Shown: positions 9,553 to 18,682 of the stretch, one piece after another | How the letters are laid out: the number at the start of each line of letters is the position of its first letter | Position numbering within the stretch: position 1 is the first letter of the stretch | From: Histomonas meleagridis | Lineage: Eukaryota > Parabasalia > Tritrichomonadida > Dientamoebidae | DNA length: 64,000 bases | Direction of reading: 5' to 3' | Assembly: GCA_020186115.1 (NCBI GenBank) | Contig: WSYJ01000001.1 | Coordinates: 248,001-312,000, forward strand | The notes under the pieces: model-generated | Seen by the model: the letters and a program-made list of their open reading frames with translations, nothing else | Database searches by the model: none | Told to the model about the DNA's origin: nothing | Position numbers and translations under genes: made by a program

Positions 9553-9768
9553 GTAAAATTAATTTGAAATTTTATTGATTTTATTAGTAACCGGCGATGT
9601 CTTCTAAGTTTGGAGTTTTTGTCAGTAGTCTAATTGCAATTATTTTTTTTTCTATGAAATAATCTATTTATTAAATCATACAAAAAAAAAGTATATCGAA
9701 GAACAATTGCATAATCCAAAAATATCTCATAAAGCACTATAATAAGCTAAATTATTTTAAAATATTTT

Positions 9769-10668
9769 ATGTTATCAGTGAAGAAAAAAATGAAGTTAAT
9801 ATTAAACAAAGCTTGTCAATTCGGGGATAAGAACGGAATGAAACAAAATCTTCACTTCGTTCATGTGAACACTACAGCTCGGGAATATGTAAAACAGCGT
9901 TACCAAGATCCAGATGTTGATAAGCAATTAATTACTTCAAATAATTATGTTCTAAATGATTGGATTTTCAAAGAAGAAACCCGTTGTTCAATAAAATACA
10001 CAATGAATGTAAAGTGGAGTGAACCAGTACAACAAGTTTTGAGTAAAAGCGAAGTAACTGTTAGTGAAAAACGAAACTTTGATTTTGATTCAAATCCCAT
10101 TAAAATATCATCCACCATATCAACAAATTTCAAGTATCTCAAAGCCACTATTATCCGTACTCTGACTGATTCTAACAACAATTGTACTGAAGATATTTCA
10201 ATTAATATTATTTATTCTGGCGATTGTTATAAGAAGGAAATAGAAAGAAGCTTCTTCCTTGCATTGCAGCCATTAATTATCACAGAAGCAAAGGCGCCTT
10301 TATTTGCTGACAATGCATCATTAGAACATTTTCAAATATATCATAACCTTCATGATGAACTTGAACAGCTTAAAAACCTTTCTTCCTCATTTAATAACAT
10401 CATAGAACAGACCAAGATTGACCGGAAGCCTTTGGTTGTTCCGAGCGCTGATCAAATTTCACAAATCATAAACATTGTTAGTTACGAAAAATTTTCGATT
10501 CAGGACGAAATAGATCAAATGAGGGCAGAAACAGATAGAATGAACAGAATTGTTGGGTCAATTAAAAAGGCAAGACAGCAAACAATTGGATCGAGTTCCC
10601 TTCCTATTTTTATAATGGCATCATGCGCTGCATTGATTGCTATTGTGATTTCGAGATCAAAAAAATAA
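9769..10668 (+). CDS. tail-anchored protein with coiled coil, function unknown
   Basis: This is a 299-residue protein. Residues 1-190 look like a mixed alpha/beta globular domain with alternating hydrophobic strands. Its pattern, including a beta-rich stretch from ETRCSIKYTMNVKW onward, recalls START-like or VASt lipid-binding folds, but I cannot confirm this. Residues about 195-265 form a heptad-rich helix (LHDELEQLKNL, SIQDEIDQMRAETDRMNR). The C-terminus is a single hydrophobic segment (LPIFIMASCAALIAIVI) followed by SRSKK, typical of a tail anchor in the ER or outer organelle membrane. There is no signal peptide. If the globular part binds lipid, the protein could act at membrane contacts; that is speculation. 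Confidence 0.75.
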   Translation: MLSVKKKMKLILNKACQFGDKNGMKQNLHFVHVNTTAREYVKQRYQDPDVDKQLITSNNYVLNDWIFKEETRCSIKYTMNVKWSEPVQQVLSKSEVTVSEKRNFDFDSNPIKISSTISTNFKYLKATIIRTLTDSNNNCTEDISINIIYSGDCYKKEIERSFFLALQPLIITEAKAPLFADNASLEHFQIYHNLHDELEQLKNLSSSFNNIIEQTKIDRKPLVVPSADQISQIINIVSYEKFSIQDEIDQMRAETDRMNRIVGSIKKARQQTIGSSSLPIFIMASCAALIAIVISRSKK

Positions 10669-10944
10669 ATATTCTGAGTGTTTGGATAAATAATTTTTTA
10701 TTTATTTTCTTTGTTAATGATGAAATAGCTGAAAGTTCAATAAAAAGTCGTTCTATCAATAACTAATTCATGATTTTAGAAAAATAATGTTTGAATGAAT
10801 GTTACACCAGATTGTAAATGTATTTGATTTTGTAATTGCAATACTTTGAGAAAATGTATCGGATCCGATAAATGCATTTGATTGAGTGAATGCATTTGAA
10901 TTATAAAATGCTCACTACTTTTTGCACACTGTATAAAGACAGAA

Positions 10945-11469
10945 ATGAGAAAATATAATAGAACTACAATTGTTAATTTTACAGAAGAAGAACATGGAGA
11001 TATAATTTATCAAAAATTAGAGCAATATTATCTTTCTTATCAAACAGGAATAATAACATTTAATTTATCCTTGACTCCACAATATGTTGAAGAATTTGTC
11101 AAGATTACTACAGATGCAAGTGATTTTTGGAGACAATACTTTTCAAAAAAGATCCAAGAAGTGCTAGATTGCCTCAAAGAAAACTATGATATGTTTTGGT
11201 CTTATGTTAATATAAATCATCAACATTTATCAGCATCAGGAATTTCTATTTCTTGGAGTCCACCTTGGCATTCATATAATCCACAAAGTACTTATCAACT
11301 TATTGCCATATATCATGATGCAGGTAAGGAAAATGCAAAACAAGAAACAGAAGTTCGTGAGTTTGTTGATAAGCTGTTTTCCCCAGAGGGTTCATTATAT
11401 GAATACCGGAAAGAAAATGATTGTGTTGGATATTATATTTTAAGTGATGTTGAACTTGATAATGAATAA
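10945..11469 (+). CDS. hypothetical protein, 174 residues
   Basis: I do not recognise this protein. It is soluble and mostly helical at the N-terminus (an FTEEEHGDIIYQKLEQYY stretch), with an aromatic-rich centre (SWSPPWHSYNP) and an acidic C-terminal end (SDVELDNE). There is no signal peptide or membrane segment. The upstream region has a weakly repeated TGAATG/TGCATTTGA pattern at about 10790-10910. The codon use and the length of the frame support a real gene. A small membrane-tail ORF follows 70 bp later in another frame, so this could once have been part of a larger membrane protein. Confidence 0.6.
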   Translation: MRKYNRTTIVNFTEEEHGDIIYQKLEQYYLSYQTGIITFNLSLTPQYVEEFVKITTDASDFWRQYFSKKIQEVLDCLKENYDMFWSYVNINHQHLSASGISISWSPPWHSYNPQSTYQLIAIYHDAGKENAKQETEVREFVDKLFSPEGSLYEYRKENDCVGYYILSDVELDNE

Positions 11470-11539
11470 ATTATTCATTTTGATAAAGAATTAAAAAAAT
11501 CGAATAAAATCAAAGAAATAGAAAACGAAATTTTTTTGA

Positions 11540-11803
11540 ATGAATCAATATAACGACCAATTAAACCAAGCAAAGACACCGGAAGAAATTGAAGATATTT
11601 TGGCTAATGCACAGAATGAAAATAATAATAATGCTGAAGATGATAATAAAGGTAATAATGATGACAATAAGGCTATGATAATTGGAGTGTCTGTTGCTGT
11701 CGGTGTTGTTGTTGTTGCAGCTGTTGTTGTGGGCGTAGTTGTGATAATTCGTAGAAGACGTAATTCTCAAAATGTGTGTAATAAGTTAATGGAATCTCAA
11801 TAA
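11540..11803 (+). CDS. small single-pass membrane protein or remnant of a membrane-protein tail
   Basis: This is an 87-residue ORF. Residues 1-45 are hydrophilic and Asn/Asp-rich (low complexity, from AAT/GAT triplets). Residues 46-70 are a strong transmembrane segment (GVSVAVGVVVVAAVVVGVVVII) followed by RRRR and a short tail. This arrangement is common at the C-terminus of trichomonad surface proteins, so the ORF could be the end of a decayed larger gene. An in-frame TGA stands directly before the ATG. There is no clear signal peptide. Confidence 0.4.
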   Translation: MNQYNDQLNQAKTPEEIEDILANAQNENNNNAEDDNKGNNDDNKAMIIGVSVAVGVVVVAAVVVGVVVIIRRRRNSQNVCNKLMESQ

Positions 11804-12356
11804 AATTGTTAGAATTTTCTTTTTCGTTTGTTATGTACTCACTGTTCATCGCGAAGACGAAACAACGATTAACACGTCTCAATAAAATATTTGGTTATTG
11901 TAATATGATTCAAACTTATGAATAAGATTGGAATACAATTATAATGTAATTTTATATAAAACAGGAGTAAACTGTTTCCAAAAAGTCAGCAGCACTTTTC
12001 GATCGGTTTTAATAGAATCACGTTCAAAAAGTGATGCCGATAATGCCTATTTTTTTTTCGCAGACAAAACTAACAATAGTAACTATCCCCGTTGGAATGA
12101 CGATAAAACTTTTTGTAATACAATTCACTCGAAACCGATCATTTATTTGTCCGACTTGCGCAAACGCAGAAAATAAAGTTCAATAATGTATTGAAACAAC
12201 ATAAAAACCGTAAAATTTCATTTGTATGAAAAAGTGATTATTTTAAAATAAAAACCGGTTTTTCAAGAGGTGAAAATCATTTTACAAACGACGCAAAAAA
12301 GACCAACAGCAATATGAGAAAATTATTTTAGTTAACCAATGAAAATTAGACCTGTT
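11804..12356. other. intergenic region with a 14-bp palindrome
   Basis: This is the convergent gap between the small membrane ORF and the tetraspanin-like gene. It contains a perfect palindrome, AAAAACCGGTTTTT, at 12250-12263, which joins two AACCG half sites. A short open frame at 11928-12176 has no recognisable content and I do not call it. Confidence 0.45.
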
Positions 12357-13673
12357 TTAGCTTGATAAAGATGATGTTGTTTCACTCGATGACGATCCAC
12401 TTGAATCTGATGATTCACCTGAAGATGATCCACTACTTTCAGTATCATAATAGTATTCATATATTTCCTCTTCATATATTTCTTCCTCATATTCATAACT
12501 TGAAGACAATGAAGATGATGTTGTCAATGTTGTTGTTGTAGTAAGTGTAGTTGAAGAGGTCTCTGTTTCTGTTACATCTGTTCCAGACGTTGATTCTTCT
12601 TCTGATGAGGTTGACGATGAGGTTGATGATATTGGTTTCGGCTTTTCTTTAACTTCGACCTTCACATCCTCCTTCTTCTTTGGCTCCTTCTTCGGCTCTT
12701 CCTTCTTCGGTTCTTCTTTCTTCTTTGGTTCTTCCTTCTTCGGCTCTGGTTTCTTGGCAGGCTGCTTCTTCGATGCTGGTCTGGTTGTTTGCTTGCGGTT
12801 CACTTGACAGATCAATCCGACGAGAATCAAAATTATAATTAATAGAAATGAAAGAATCTCAAGGATGAGGAACAAAACTGTGATGCAATAGAAAACGGAG
12901 TAGGATGCGACGCCATATTCCTTCATACTTTTTGAAGCGAGAGTTGTGATTCGATCTAATGTACTAAGACCTGCTAATTCAACTTGTTCGGTGTAGAGAT
13001 CGCACCAATAGTTTTGGAAGTTTTCGACATCCCAGTTACCAATGCACTCGGCTTCGACATTTGACAAATCGTAATCACATGGATTTGAACTTGTAAGGTC
13101 GGTTGAGTTGGGTATTGTGAATTTGCATGATGGGACAGAGCCAGTAAGGTACATTGAGTTATAATAAAACCTGTATGAAACATAGAAATCGCCTAATGTA
13201 TAAGAATTGACCTGTATTGATGCATTGTTGACTGGGAGTTCTATTTCGGCTATTCCTAATTGGTAGTTGTTGTCGACGTAATTACGAAAATCTTCTTCTT
13301 CATAATAATTGTATCTGGAAGAAATAATAGAGTTTCCATACATTGTGTATGAAAGCCCTATGATCTGTGAAATGATTACACCCAAAGTGAAAAGCAATGA
13401 GAAAACTAAGAATACTGTTACAATCCATTGTTTTTTAGACTGGCCAATAAAAAGCATGACTGCTGCTATAGTAAATACGAATGACGCTATTGCGAACACT
13501 ACTATACACATTGTAACATGGTGCATAGAAATGTTTATTCCGAATTTTAATTGAGAATAATTATTTTCGCTGTTAAAAATCAGACCGTGAATAAATACAC
13601 AAAGGATTGTAACAAGAAATGTTGCTGCCGAGCCTCCGACTAAGTAAGGAATGACTTTGGTTCGAGAAGGCAT
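12357..13673 (-). CDS. tetraspanin-like four-pass membrane protein with Lys/Glu/Pro and acidic Ser-rich tail
   Basis: With the start at 13673 (MPSRTKVIPYLVGG) the protein has about 438 residues. Three hydrophobic segments lie in the first 130 residues, then a large loop of about 130 residues containing several Cys (for example CKF, NPCDYD, AECIG, YWCDLY), then a fourth hydrophobic segment (VFYCITVLFLILEILSFLLIIILILVGL). This topology is that of tetraspanins, though I do not see a canonical CCG in the loop. The cytoplasmic tail is unusual: repeats of PKKEEPKK (about residues 310-345), then a Ser/Thr/Glu-rich low-complexity stretch. An upstream in-frame ATG at 13733 would put 20 hydrophilic residues before the first membrane segment and is less likely. 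It probably sits in the plasma membrane or vesicles. Confidence 0.75.
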   Translation of the reverse strand: MPSRTKVIPYLVGGSAATFLVTILCVFIHGLIFNSENNYSQLKFGINISMHHVTMCIVVFAIASFVFTIAAVMLFIGQSKKQWIVTVFLVFSLLFTLGVIISQIIGLSYTMYGNSIISSRYNYYEEEDFRNYVDNNYQLGIAEIELPVNNASIQVNSYTLGDFYVSYRFYYNSMYLTGSVPSCKFTIPNSTDLTSSNPCDYDLSNVEAECIGNWDVENFQNYWCDLYTEQVELAGLSTLDRITTLASKSMKEYGVASYSVFYCITVLFLILEILSFLLIIILILVGLICQVNRKQTTRPASKKQPAKKPEPKKEEPKKKEEPKKEEPKKEPKKKEDVKVEVKEKPKPISSTSSSTSSEEESTSGTDVTETETSSTTLTTTTTLTTSSSLSSSYEYEEEIYEEEIYEYYYDTESSGSSSGESSDSSGSSSSETTSSLSS

Positions 13674-14887
13674 CTTTCTGTTGTGAAAAAACGTCGACCC
13701 TTTGAACAGGGACTCTGAATTTTTTGAATACACAATGTCAGAAAATTGGCTTTTTGACTAGATTTTTTGCGGCTAATTAACGTCTTGTGTGCTTTTTCTT
13801 TTCTTTTGGTGTTTTTGAGTGGCAAATTTATTACAGTTCATAAAAATCTTTGTGAAAACATTTAGCATTATTAAATCATGAAAAAAATATGAATTACTCT
13901 CTCGTTTATTAATTTCTGGTTGGAAATCTTTCATTTTCCCATAAAAAACATTGTAGAATCATTTTTTGCTAAATCTCCGACAGCTTTTTCTCTTAAACTA
14001 CCAGTTTGCCAAATAAAGTTATCAATTGCTAAGCTTTTTGAGGCATCGCCTGTCAGAAGTGAAATGAACCCAACGGCAAAAAAAAACGCTGCTTTGTGGA
14101 GAAAGAATCTGCCAGAAATTCAAAAAGTTAAAATAAGAAACCAAGCTTTTGATAGAAATTGAATGCGTCAGTGAAAAACTTCTTCGAAGAAGCGGTTAAT
14201 TTAATGGATTTGAATACCTATCGTTGCCGTTTTTGCCTATGACGAATTTTGCACCAAAAATGATTGCGCCCATGTGTTAATTTTGGGGTTTTTAAATAAA
14301 ATTCTATCAAAAGATTCCCAATCGAGGTTTTAGTAAAAAAAATTCAGAACACTGATTATGAAAAGTGTGTTTCTCTTTAATCAGCGAGAGAAGTTCAAAT
14401 CATTTGAACATATGCCCTTATCACAGTAAAGGCATTCTTTTAACCATGATTGCTTACAGCACTTTTTAACTTGGAAACAACGAGAAACAATCAAATGTTA
14501 AATGAGAATATACTTTTTTTTATTTTAAATTCTTTGACTCATCTCCTATATTGAATCCTTGCTATAAATGAAATATAATTACAAATTGAAGATTTTTGCA
14601 GCATTCATTTAGTAAATTTTTAAATCTCTTTAATGGAAAATAAGGTCATCATTTTATATTGTTCTTACATTCTATAACGTGTTAACATATTTCAATTTAC
14701 GATAATTTGTCGAATTTTTGTAATAGTTAATTTCATAAGAAATTCAATCCAAACAAATACATCAATTTTAATAGTTGTGTGGTTATATTTTACAATATTT
14801 GTTCTGTAGGTATTGCTGAAAAATGTTTGTTCTTGTTCATTTTTGGGGGTGCCCCATTATAAAACCGTTAAAACTTCAGCCACTTTT
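13674..14887. other. intergenic region between divergent genes
   Basis: This 1.2-kb gap lies between the tetraspanin-like gene (minus) and the CS/Sel1 gene (plus). The right end carries GGGGGTGCCCC at 14845-14855 and AAAACCGTTA at 14861-14870, both close to the plus-strand ATG at 14888. An open frame at 13920-14162 has no recognisable product. The rest is AT-rich without repeats or RNA genes that I can support. Confidence 0.5.
14845..14870 (+). promoter_or_regulatory. GGGGTGCCCC palindrome followed by CCGTT element
   Basis: GGGGGTGCCCC at 14845-14855 is followed at 14861-14870 by AAAACCGTTA, 18 bp before the ATG at 14888. Both motifs recur near other start codons in the window. This pair also argues that the open frame upstream of 14888 is 5' region and not coding. 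Confidence 0.5.
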
Positions 14888-15865
14888 ATGGATATCGAAC
14901 ATTCTCTTTCGGAAGAAGGAATAAATTATGGATATCAAATGACACAAAATGATGAAACAATAACAGTCACTACAAAATATAGTCCAAAGTTCAGTGGGCA
15001 AGGAGTTATATTTGAATATCTACCAGAAGATAATTCACTATATTTAGGTTTCAGAGAACAACCACCAGAGATTTGTGGAAGATTATATAGTGGGGTCAAC
15101 AGTGCCATTTGTAATTCTACATCAACAGAAATTATTGTTACTCTAATCAAATCTTCCAAAAATGAATGGCCTTTTCTAATCTCCTCGCCAAGTGCTCATG
15201 GCATTGATTCTAAATCACTTTTCCTTCTTGGTCTTCATGCAGATTCAAGCAAAGATTATCAAACTGCATGGACCAATTTTTTCAACTCATACAAAGCAGG
15301 GTATTACCCGGCTGCAATTCTAGTTGCCGACATCCTCATGTCCTCCGAAAACCCGTACAGTGTCAAACAAGACCTTGACGAAAGCATCAAAATTCTATTA
15401 AATATTTTTGATGAAACTCACAAACCACAAATTGCCATCAAAGCTGCTTCTGCGCTTAAGAAGAGGCATCGCTTTATGGACGCCAGAGCTCTTCTCGAGA
15501 GATGTGCAGATCAAGATGATGACGCAAAACTAATGCTTGCCAAGCTCTTAAGCCCAATATTCGGCGAGCTTGATGAGGCACAGCATGCTGTGAGCTTGTT
15601 TGCAGCCCTTTCGTCCAAAAAAAATCCCGAAGCGATGAGATGCTTGGCAAAGCATATGCTCACCGGCTCTGGGATAGAAAAGAACAAAGAGGAGGCAAAG
15701 AGGCTCATAGAAGAAGCGAAAAGTATCGATGGAGTTGCGGCCGAGATAATACAAATTTCAGATAAATGGTCGCATGTGTTAATAGGTGCAGCTATAGGAG
15801 TAGGAGTGGCAGCAGTAGCGTTTGGGATTGTTGCGTTATGGCGGAGAAGAAGTGGGAATAAATAA
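14888..15865 (+). CDS. CS (NudC/p23-like) domain plus Sel1-type repeats, tail-anchored
   Basis: This is a 325-residue protein. Residues about 15-100 look like a CS domain of the NudC type: LYLGFREQPPEICGRLYSGV matches the pattern GLRGQPPxxxGxLY, and a later stretch ending KNEWPFLIS matches the NKMEWWxRL turn. Residues about 110-285 are short helical repeats with the Sel1/TPR look (LFLLGLHADSSKDYQTAW, AMRCLAKHMLTGSGIEKNKEEAKRL). The C-terminus has one membrane segment (VLIGAAIGVGVAAVAFGIVALW) followed by RRRSGNK, so the protein is probably tail-anchored with its domains in the cytosol. CS domains bind Hsp90 or dynein-pathway clients and Sel1 repeats are protein scaffolds, so a membrane-bound co-chaperone or adaptor is plausible. 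The ATG at 14888 is chosen because the promoter motifs lie between it and the earlier ATG at 14813. Confidence 0.75.
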   Translation: MDIEHSLSEEGINYGYQMTQNDETITVTTKYSPKFSGQGVIFEYLPEDNSLYLGFREQPPEICGRLYSGVNSAICNSTSTEIIVTLIKSSKNEWPFLISSPSAHGIDSKSLFLLGLHADSSKDYQTAWTNFFNSYKAGYYPAAILVADILMSSENPYSVKQDLDESIKILLNIFDETHKPQIAIKAASALKKRHRFMDARALLERCADQDDDAKLMLAKLLSPIFGELDEAQHAVSLFAALSSKKNPEAMRCLAKHMLTGSGIEKNKEEAKRLIEEAKSIDGVAAEIIQISDKWSHVLIGAAIGVGVAAVAFGIVALWRRRSGNK

Positions 15866-16400
15866 AATGAGGATTTTGGCTTATTTAATTAAATTCGTAA
15901 TGATATCATTGTGTGCCCACAAAAGTCACTTTGAATTTGTTGAAATAATTTTAGAAAACGCTGAATATGTTTTCTTGTAATTTTTATGAATTGGATATAT
16001 TATTACTCTAAAAATTTCAAAATTTTAATGGTTTTTACAATAATGAAAAATGGAATCAATTTGCACATGATGTCTGGTTTACTAATTCTCCTATGCATAT
16101 CTTTTCTTCATTTGCCACATGTCATTTAGATGTTCTGTTTCTGAATGGCGATGATATTATCAATGGATAAAACATATAATGAACATAACAAAGAAATATT
16201 AAAGATTCCATTGACTACAATAACCCAAACGATTTAAACATTTGTTACATCATAATTCAGTTCGCTTAACTTTGTGTTTGAACTGTAATTCATTTCCCGA
16301 AATGTAAATACATTTCATCACATTGCAAAATATTACGCAAATTATTACATTTCAGATTATCCAAAATTATGAAAAACAAACTTCCCAAATTAGCTATTGT
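15866..16400. other. convergent intergenic region
   Basis: This is an AT-rich 3' region shared by the CS/Sel1 gene and Rab GDI. I see no gene, repeat array or RNA structure that I can support. Confidence 0.5.
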
Positions 16401-17723
16401 TTAGTCTTGGCTGAAATCAACTGGTTTGCCCATGATTTGCTCGTACAAATCAAGGACTTCAGCAATTGTAGTTTCGAAGTGTGTTGTTGGGTCGTATGAA
16501 GAGCTGCAGTACATTCCATCTTGGCTACCTGGGATTTGTGGGATGTATACGTCTTGAACTTCGACAGCTTGGTATGCGATCTTGCCGAGGAGGTCAAGGC
16601 CTGGCTTCAATTCAGCTTCTGGCTTATCTGTTTCAACAGTTGTAGAAACAAGAGCGACGTACCAGCCTTGTGGGCAAACGCGTTGTTGGTATGAGGTGAA
16701 GCATACATAGATATCATGCTTACGGCCAACTTCAGTTTGTGGGATGATGATGTTTGCGGAATCAATCTTGTTCTTGTTGCCAAGGCATTTGATTGGTTGG
16801 TTAAGAAGACAGATGGCACGAACAATTCTGCCTTCAGGCTTTGTCTTGCCTGGGATTTTAGCGAAATATGATGGATCACCAATGATGATTGGAGCATAAG
16901 CCTTCTTTCCATTGGATTCGATACCGACTGCTCTGCCATTCTCAATGATGATGTTGTCGACTGGTGTGTTAAGCATGTATGTACCACCCCAAACTGCGCA
17001 AAGACGAGCAAAGGCTTGTGGAAGATCACCTAGACCGTACATTGGGTATAAGTATGGTGAGTTTTGGTTCTTGAACTTAGAGATGGAGTTACCATAAAGG
17101 GCCATCTTGTCAATAAGTTCGTTAGCTGAGCGCTTAAGATATTGATCATCTGGTTCAAGACACATAGCGTGACCAATGAATGTCATTGTGGATGGATCAA
17201 GGCCGTATGACTTCATGAATTCTTGTGCTGTCATTGTCTTAACTTTGGCGTGTTTGGGATCACTTGGGTTATCATAGATGTTGGTAACTTGTTCAAGGAA
17301 TGATGCAAGACGACGCTTTTCTAAGAGGCCAACAAGAGAAGTAGAGAATGCTTCTGCAGATGTTGATGGAACCTTATCAACTTTCTTGTTCTTGTAAACA
17401 TATGAACCAGCGATAAGTTGGAAGTTAAGGGAATCATTAACCTTTGTGTGGATTAAAACCTTAACAAGAAGACCATCAGCCATGATGAATTTTGGAATAA
17501 GGTCGATATTCCAGTCACGATTTGGTCCAAGTTCTGCTGGTGGATCCTTGTGGAAGAACTTTTGGAAGAATTGTGTGATGTTTAATGAGGCACAATCAGC
17601 ACCGTAGAAATCGTTACGATCGACGTGTAAAACCTTCTTCCTGGCAACTGAGAGAAGACCACTGAGGAGGCACTCCTTAAAACCTGTTCCGCATGCGATG
17701 ACATCATAGTTATCACCCTCCAT
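16401..17723 (-). CDS. GDI: Rab GDP-dissociation inhibitor
   Basis: This is a 440-residue protein of normal GDI length. It starts MEGDNYDVIACGTGFKECLLS, the conserved GDI/REP opening, followed by the dinucleotide-fold pattern GTGxxxxxxxG and KKVLHVDRNDFYG. Further matches include the GSYVYK region, MTFIGHAMCL, YPMYGLGDLPQAFARLCAVWGGTYML, and the C-terminal CSSSYDPTTHFETT. GDI extracts prenylated GDP-bound Rabs from membranes and returns them to donor membranes. Codon choice is more biased and GC-richer than in neighbours, suggesting strong expression. AAACGGTTT at 17772-17780 and GGGGTCTCC at 17798-17806 lie about 50-80 bp upstream of the start. Confidence 0.97.
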   Translation of the reverse strand: MEGDNYDVIACGTGFKECLLSGLLSVARKKVLHVDRNDFYGADCASLNITQFFQKFFHKDPPAELGPNRDWNIDLIPKFIMADGLLVKVLIHTKVNDSLNFQLIAGSYVYKNKKVDKVPSTSAEAFSTSLVGLLEKRRLASFLEQVTNIYDNPSDPKHAKVKTMTAQEFMKSYGLDPSTMTFIGHAMCLEPDDQYLKRSANELIDKMALYGNSISKFKNQNSPYLYPMYGLGDLPQAFARLCAVWGGTYMLNTPVDNIIIENGRAVGIESNGKKAYAPIIIGDPSYFAKIPGKTKPEGRIVRAICLLNQPIKCLGNKNKIDSANIIIPQTEVGRKHDIYVCFTSYQQRVCPQGWYVALVSTTVETDKPEAELKPGLDLLGKIAYQAVEVQDVYIPQIPGSQDGMYCSSSYDPTTHFETTIAEVLDLYEQIMGKPVDFSQD

Positions 17724-18682
17724 TTGCTAAGTGAAGTGACTGAATAATTTATTTCAAATTTCGACAAACAGAAACGGTTTTTGTAAATGGGCAACTTGGG
17801 GTCTCCTAAAAAAGTACAAGTGCTTTATAACCGTTTTCGTGAGATCGACCGTTTATTGTACTTGTACAAAATCTGACTAAGGTTAGAAGTACAAAAAGTG
17901 ACACCGTTTCACTTGAAGCTTTAGAATTCGGTATTCCGTCTTCATCTGCATTGTTATTGGATCTACATTGATCCCTGACTGTCACATGTCATGCTATTTC
18001 ACTGGAACTGAATGGTGTTAAATAATGTTAAAACCTTTTTAATCCTTAGTAAACGAAAGGCTAAAATTTTAATAAAAACAAGAAACTAAAAATTTTGTAA
18101 ATTTATATTCACATGAAATCATAAAATTCACTTTAAGAATTACAAAATTTAAAGTAACGCCAAAGAACGTATAGATAAAATCTATTATTTGTTTTTAATT
18201 ATTTTTATGCTATGAAGGAATTTGTTTAATTTGATTTTTTTTATCCTTTTTATCGTAAGAGAATTGAATTGTTTACAAATTAATTTAAATATTTCAGATA
18301 TTTCATATCATATATTTCTCGTATAAATATGTTATTTCAATGTTAATATGTTGCTAACATGTATATCATGCTTATTATGAAAAAAAAGTCTCATTTTAAA
18401 ACAAAATACAAATGATTCAAGAATTAAACGATGGCTTTCGTTGATTGAAAAATGATAATAAATTTATTCAATTTATCTTGTCTAAAAAAGGCAAATTAAA
18501 TAATTTTATAGACTAAAATTAACCAAACTAATTGATAGAAATGATAAATGATTATAAATTGTGTCTTAATTACGAAATATCTTTTAAAAATTAGATTTCA
18601 TCATAAGAATTACAATGAAACTTTCTTGTTCGAATTCAGATAGTCAAAATTTCAAATGACAATTAATGACGTTTAGAATTTT
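17724..18682. promoter_or_regulatory. divergent upstream region with a cluster of CCGTT/AACGG elements
   Basis: The 959-bp gap between GDI (minus) and the importin gene (plus) has four CCGTTT/AAACGG sites within about 150 bp on the GDI side: near 17772, 17830, 17849 and 17909. The site at 17847-17860 (GACCGTTTATTGTA) is identical over 14 bases to one upstream of the chromodomain gene at 34781-34794. The remaining 700 bp is AT-rich with nothing I can name. Myb-like binding is inferred from the core YAACGG. Confidence 0.5.

Noticed and set aside
11928-12176. 82-codon open frame
   Set aside because: No family, no promoter motif, and a composition that does not clearly exceed chance.
13920-14162. 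80-codon open frame on the plus strand
   Set aside because: It starts with TTG, has no recognisable domain and lies in a divergent intergenic region. It could be decayed coding sequence, but nothing supports it.
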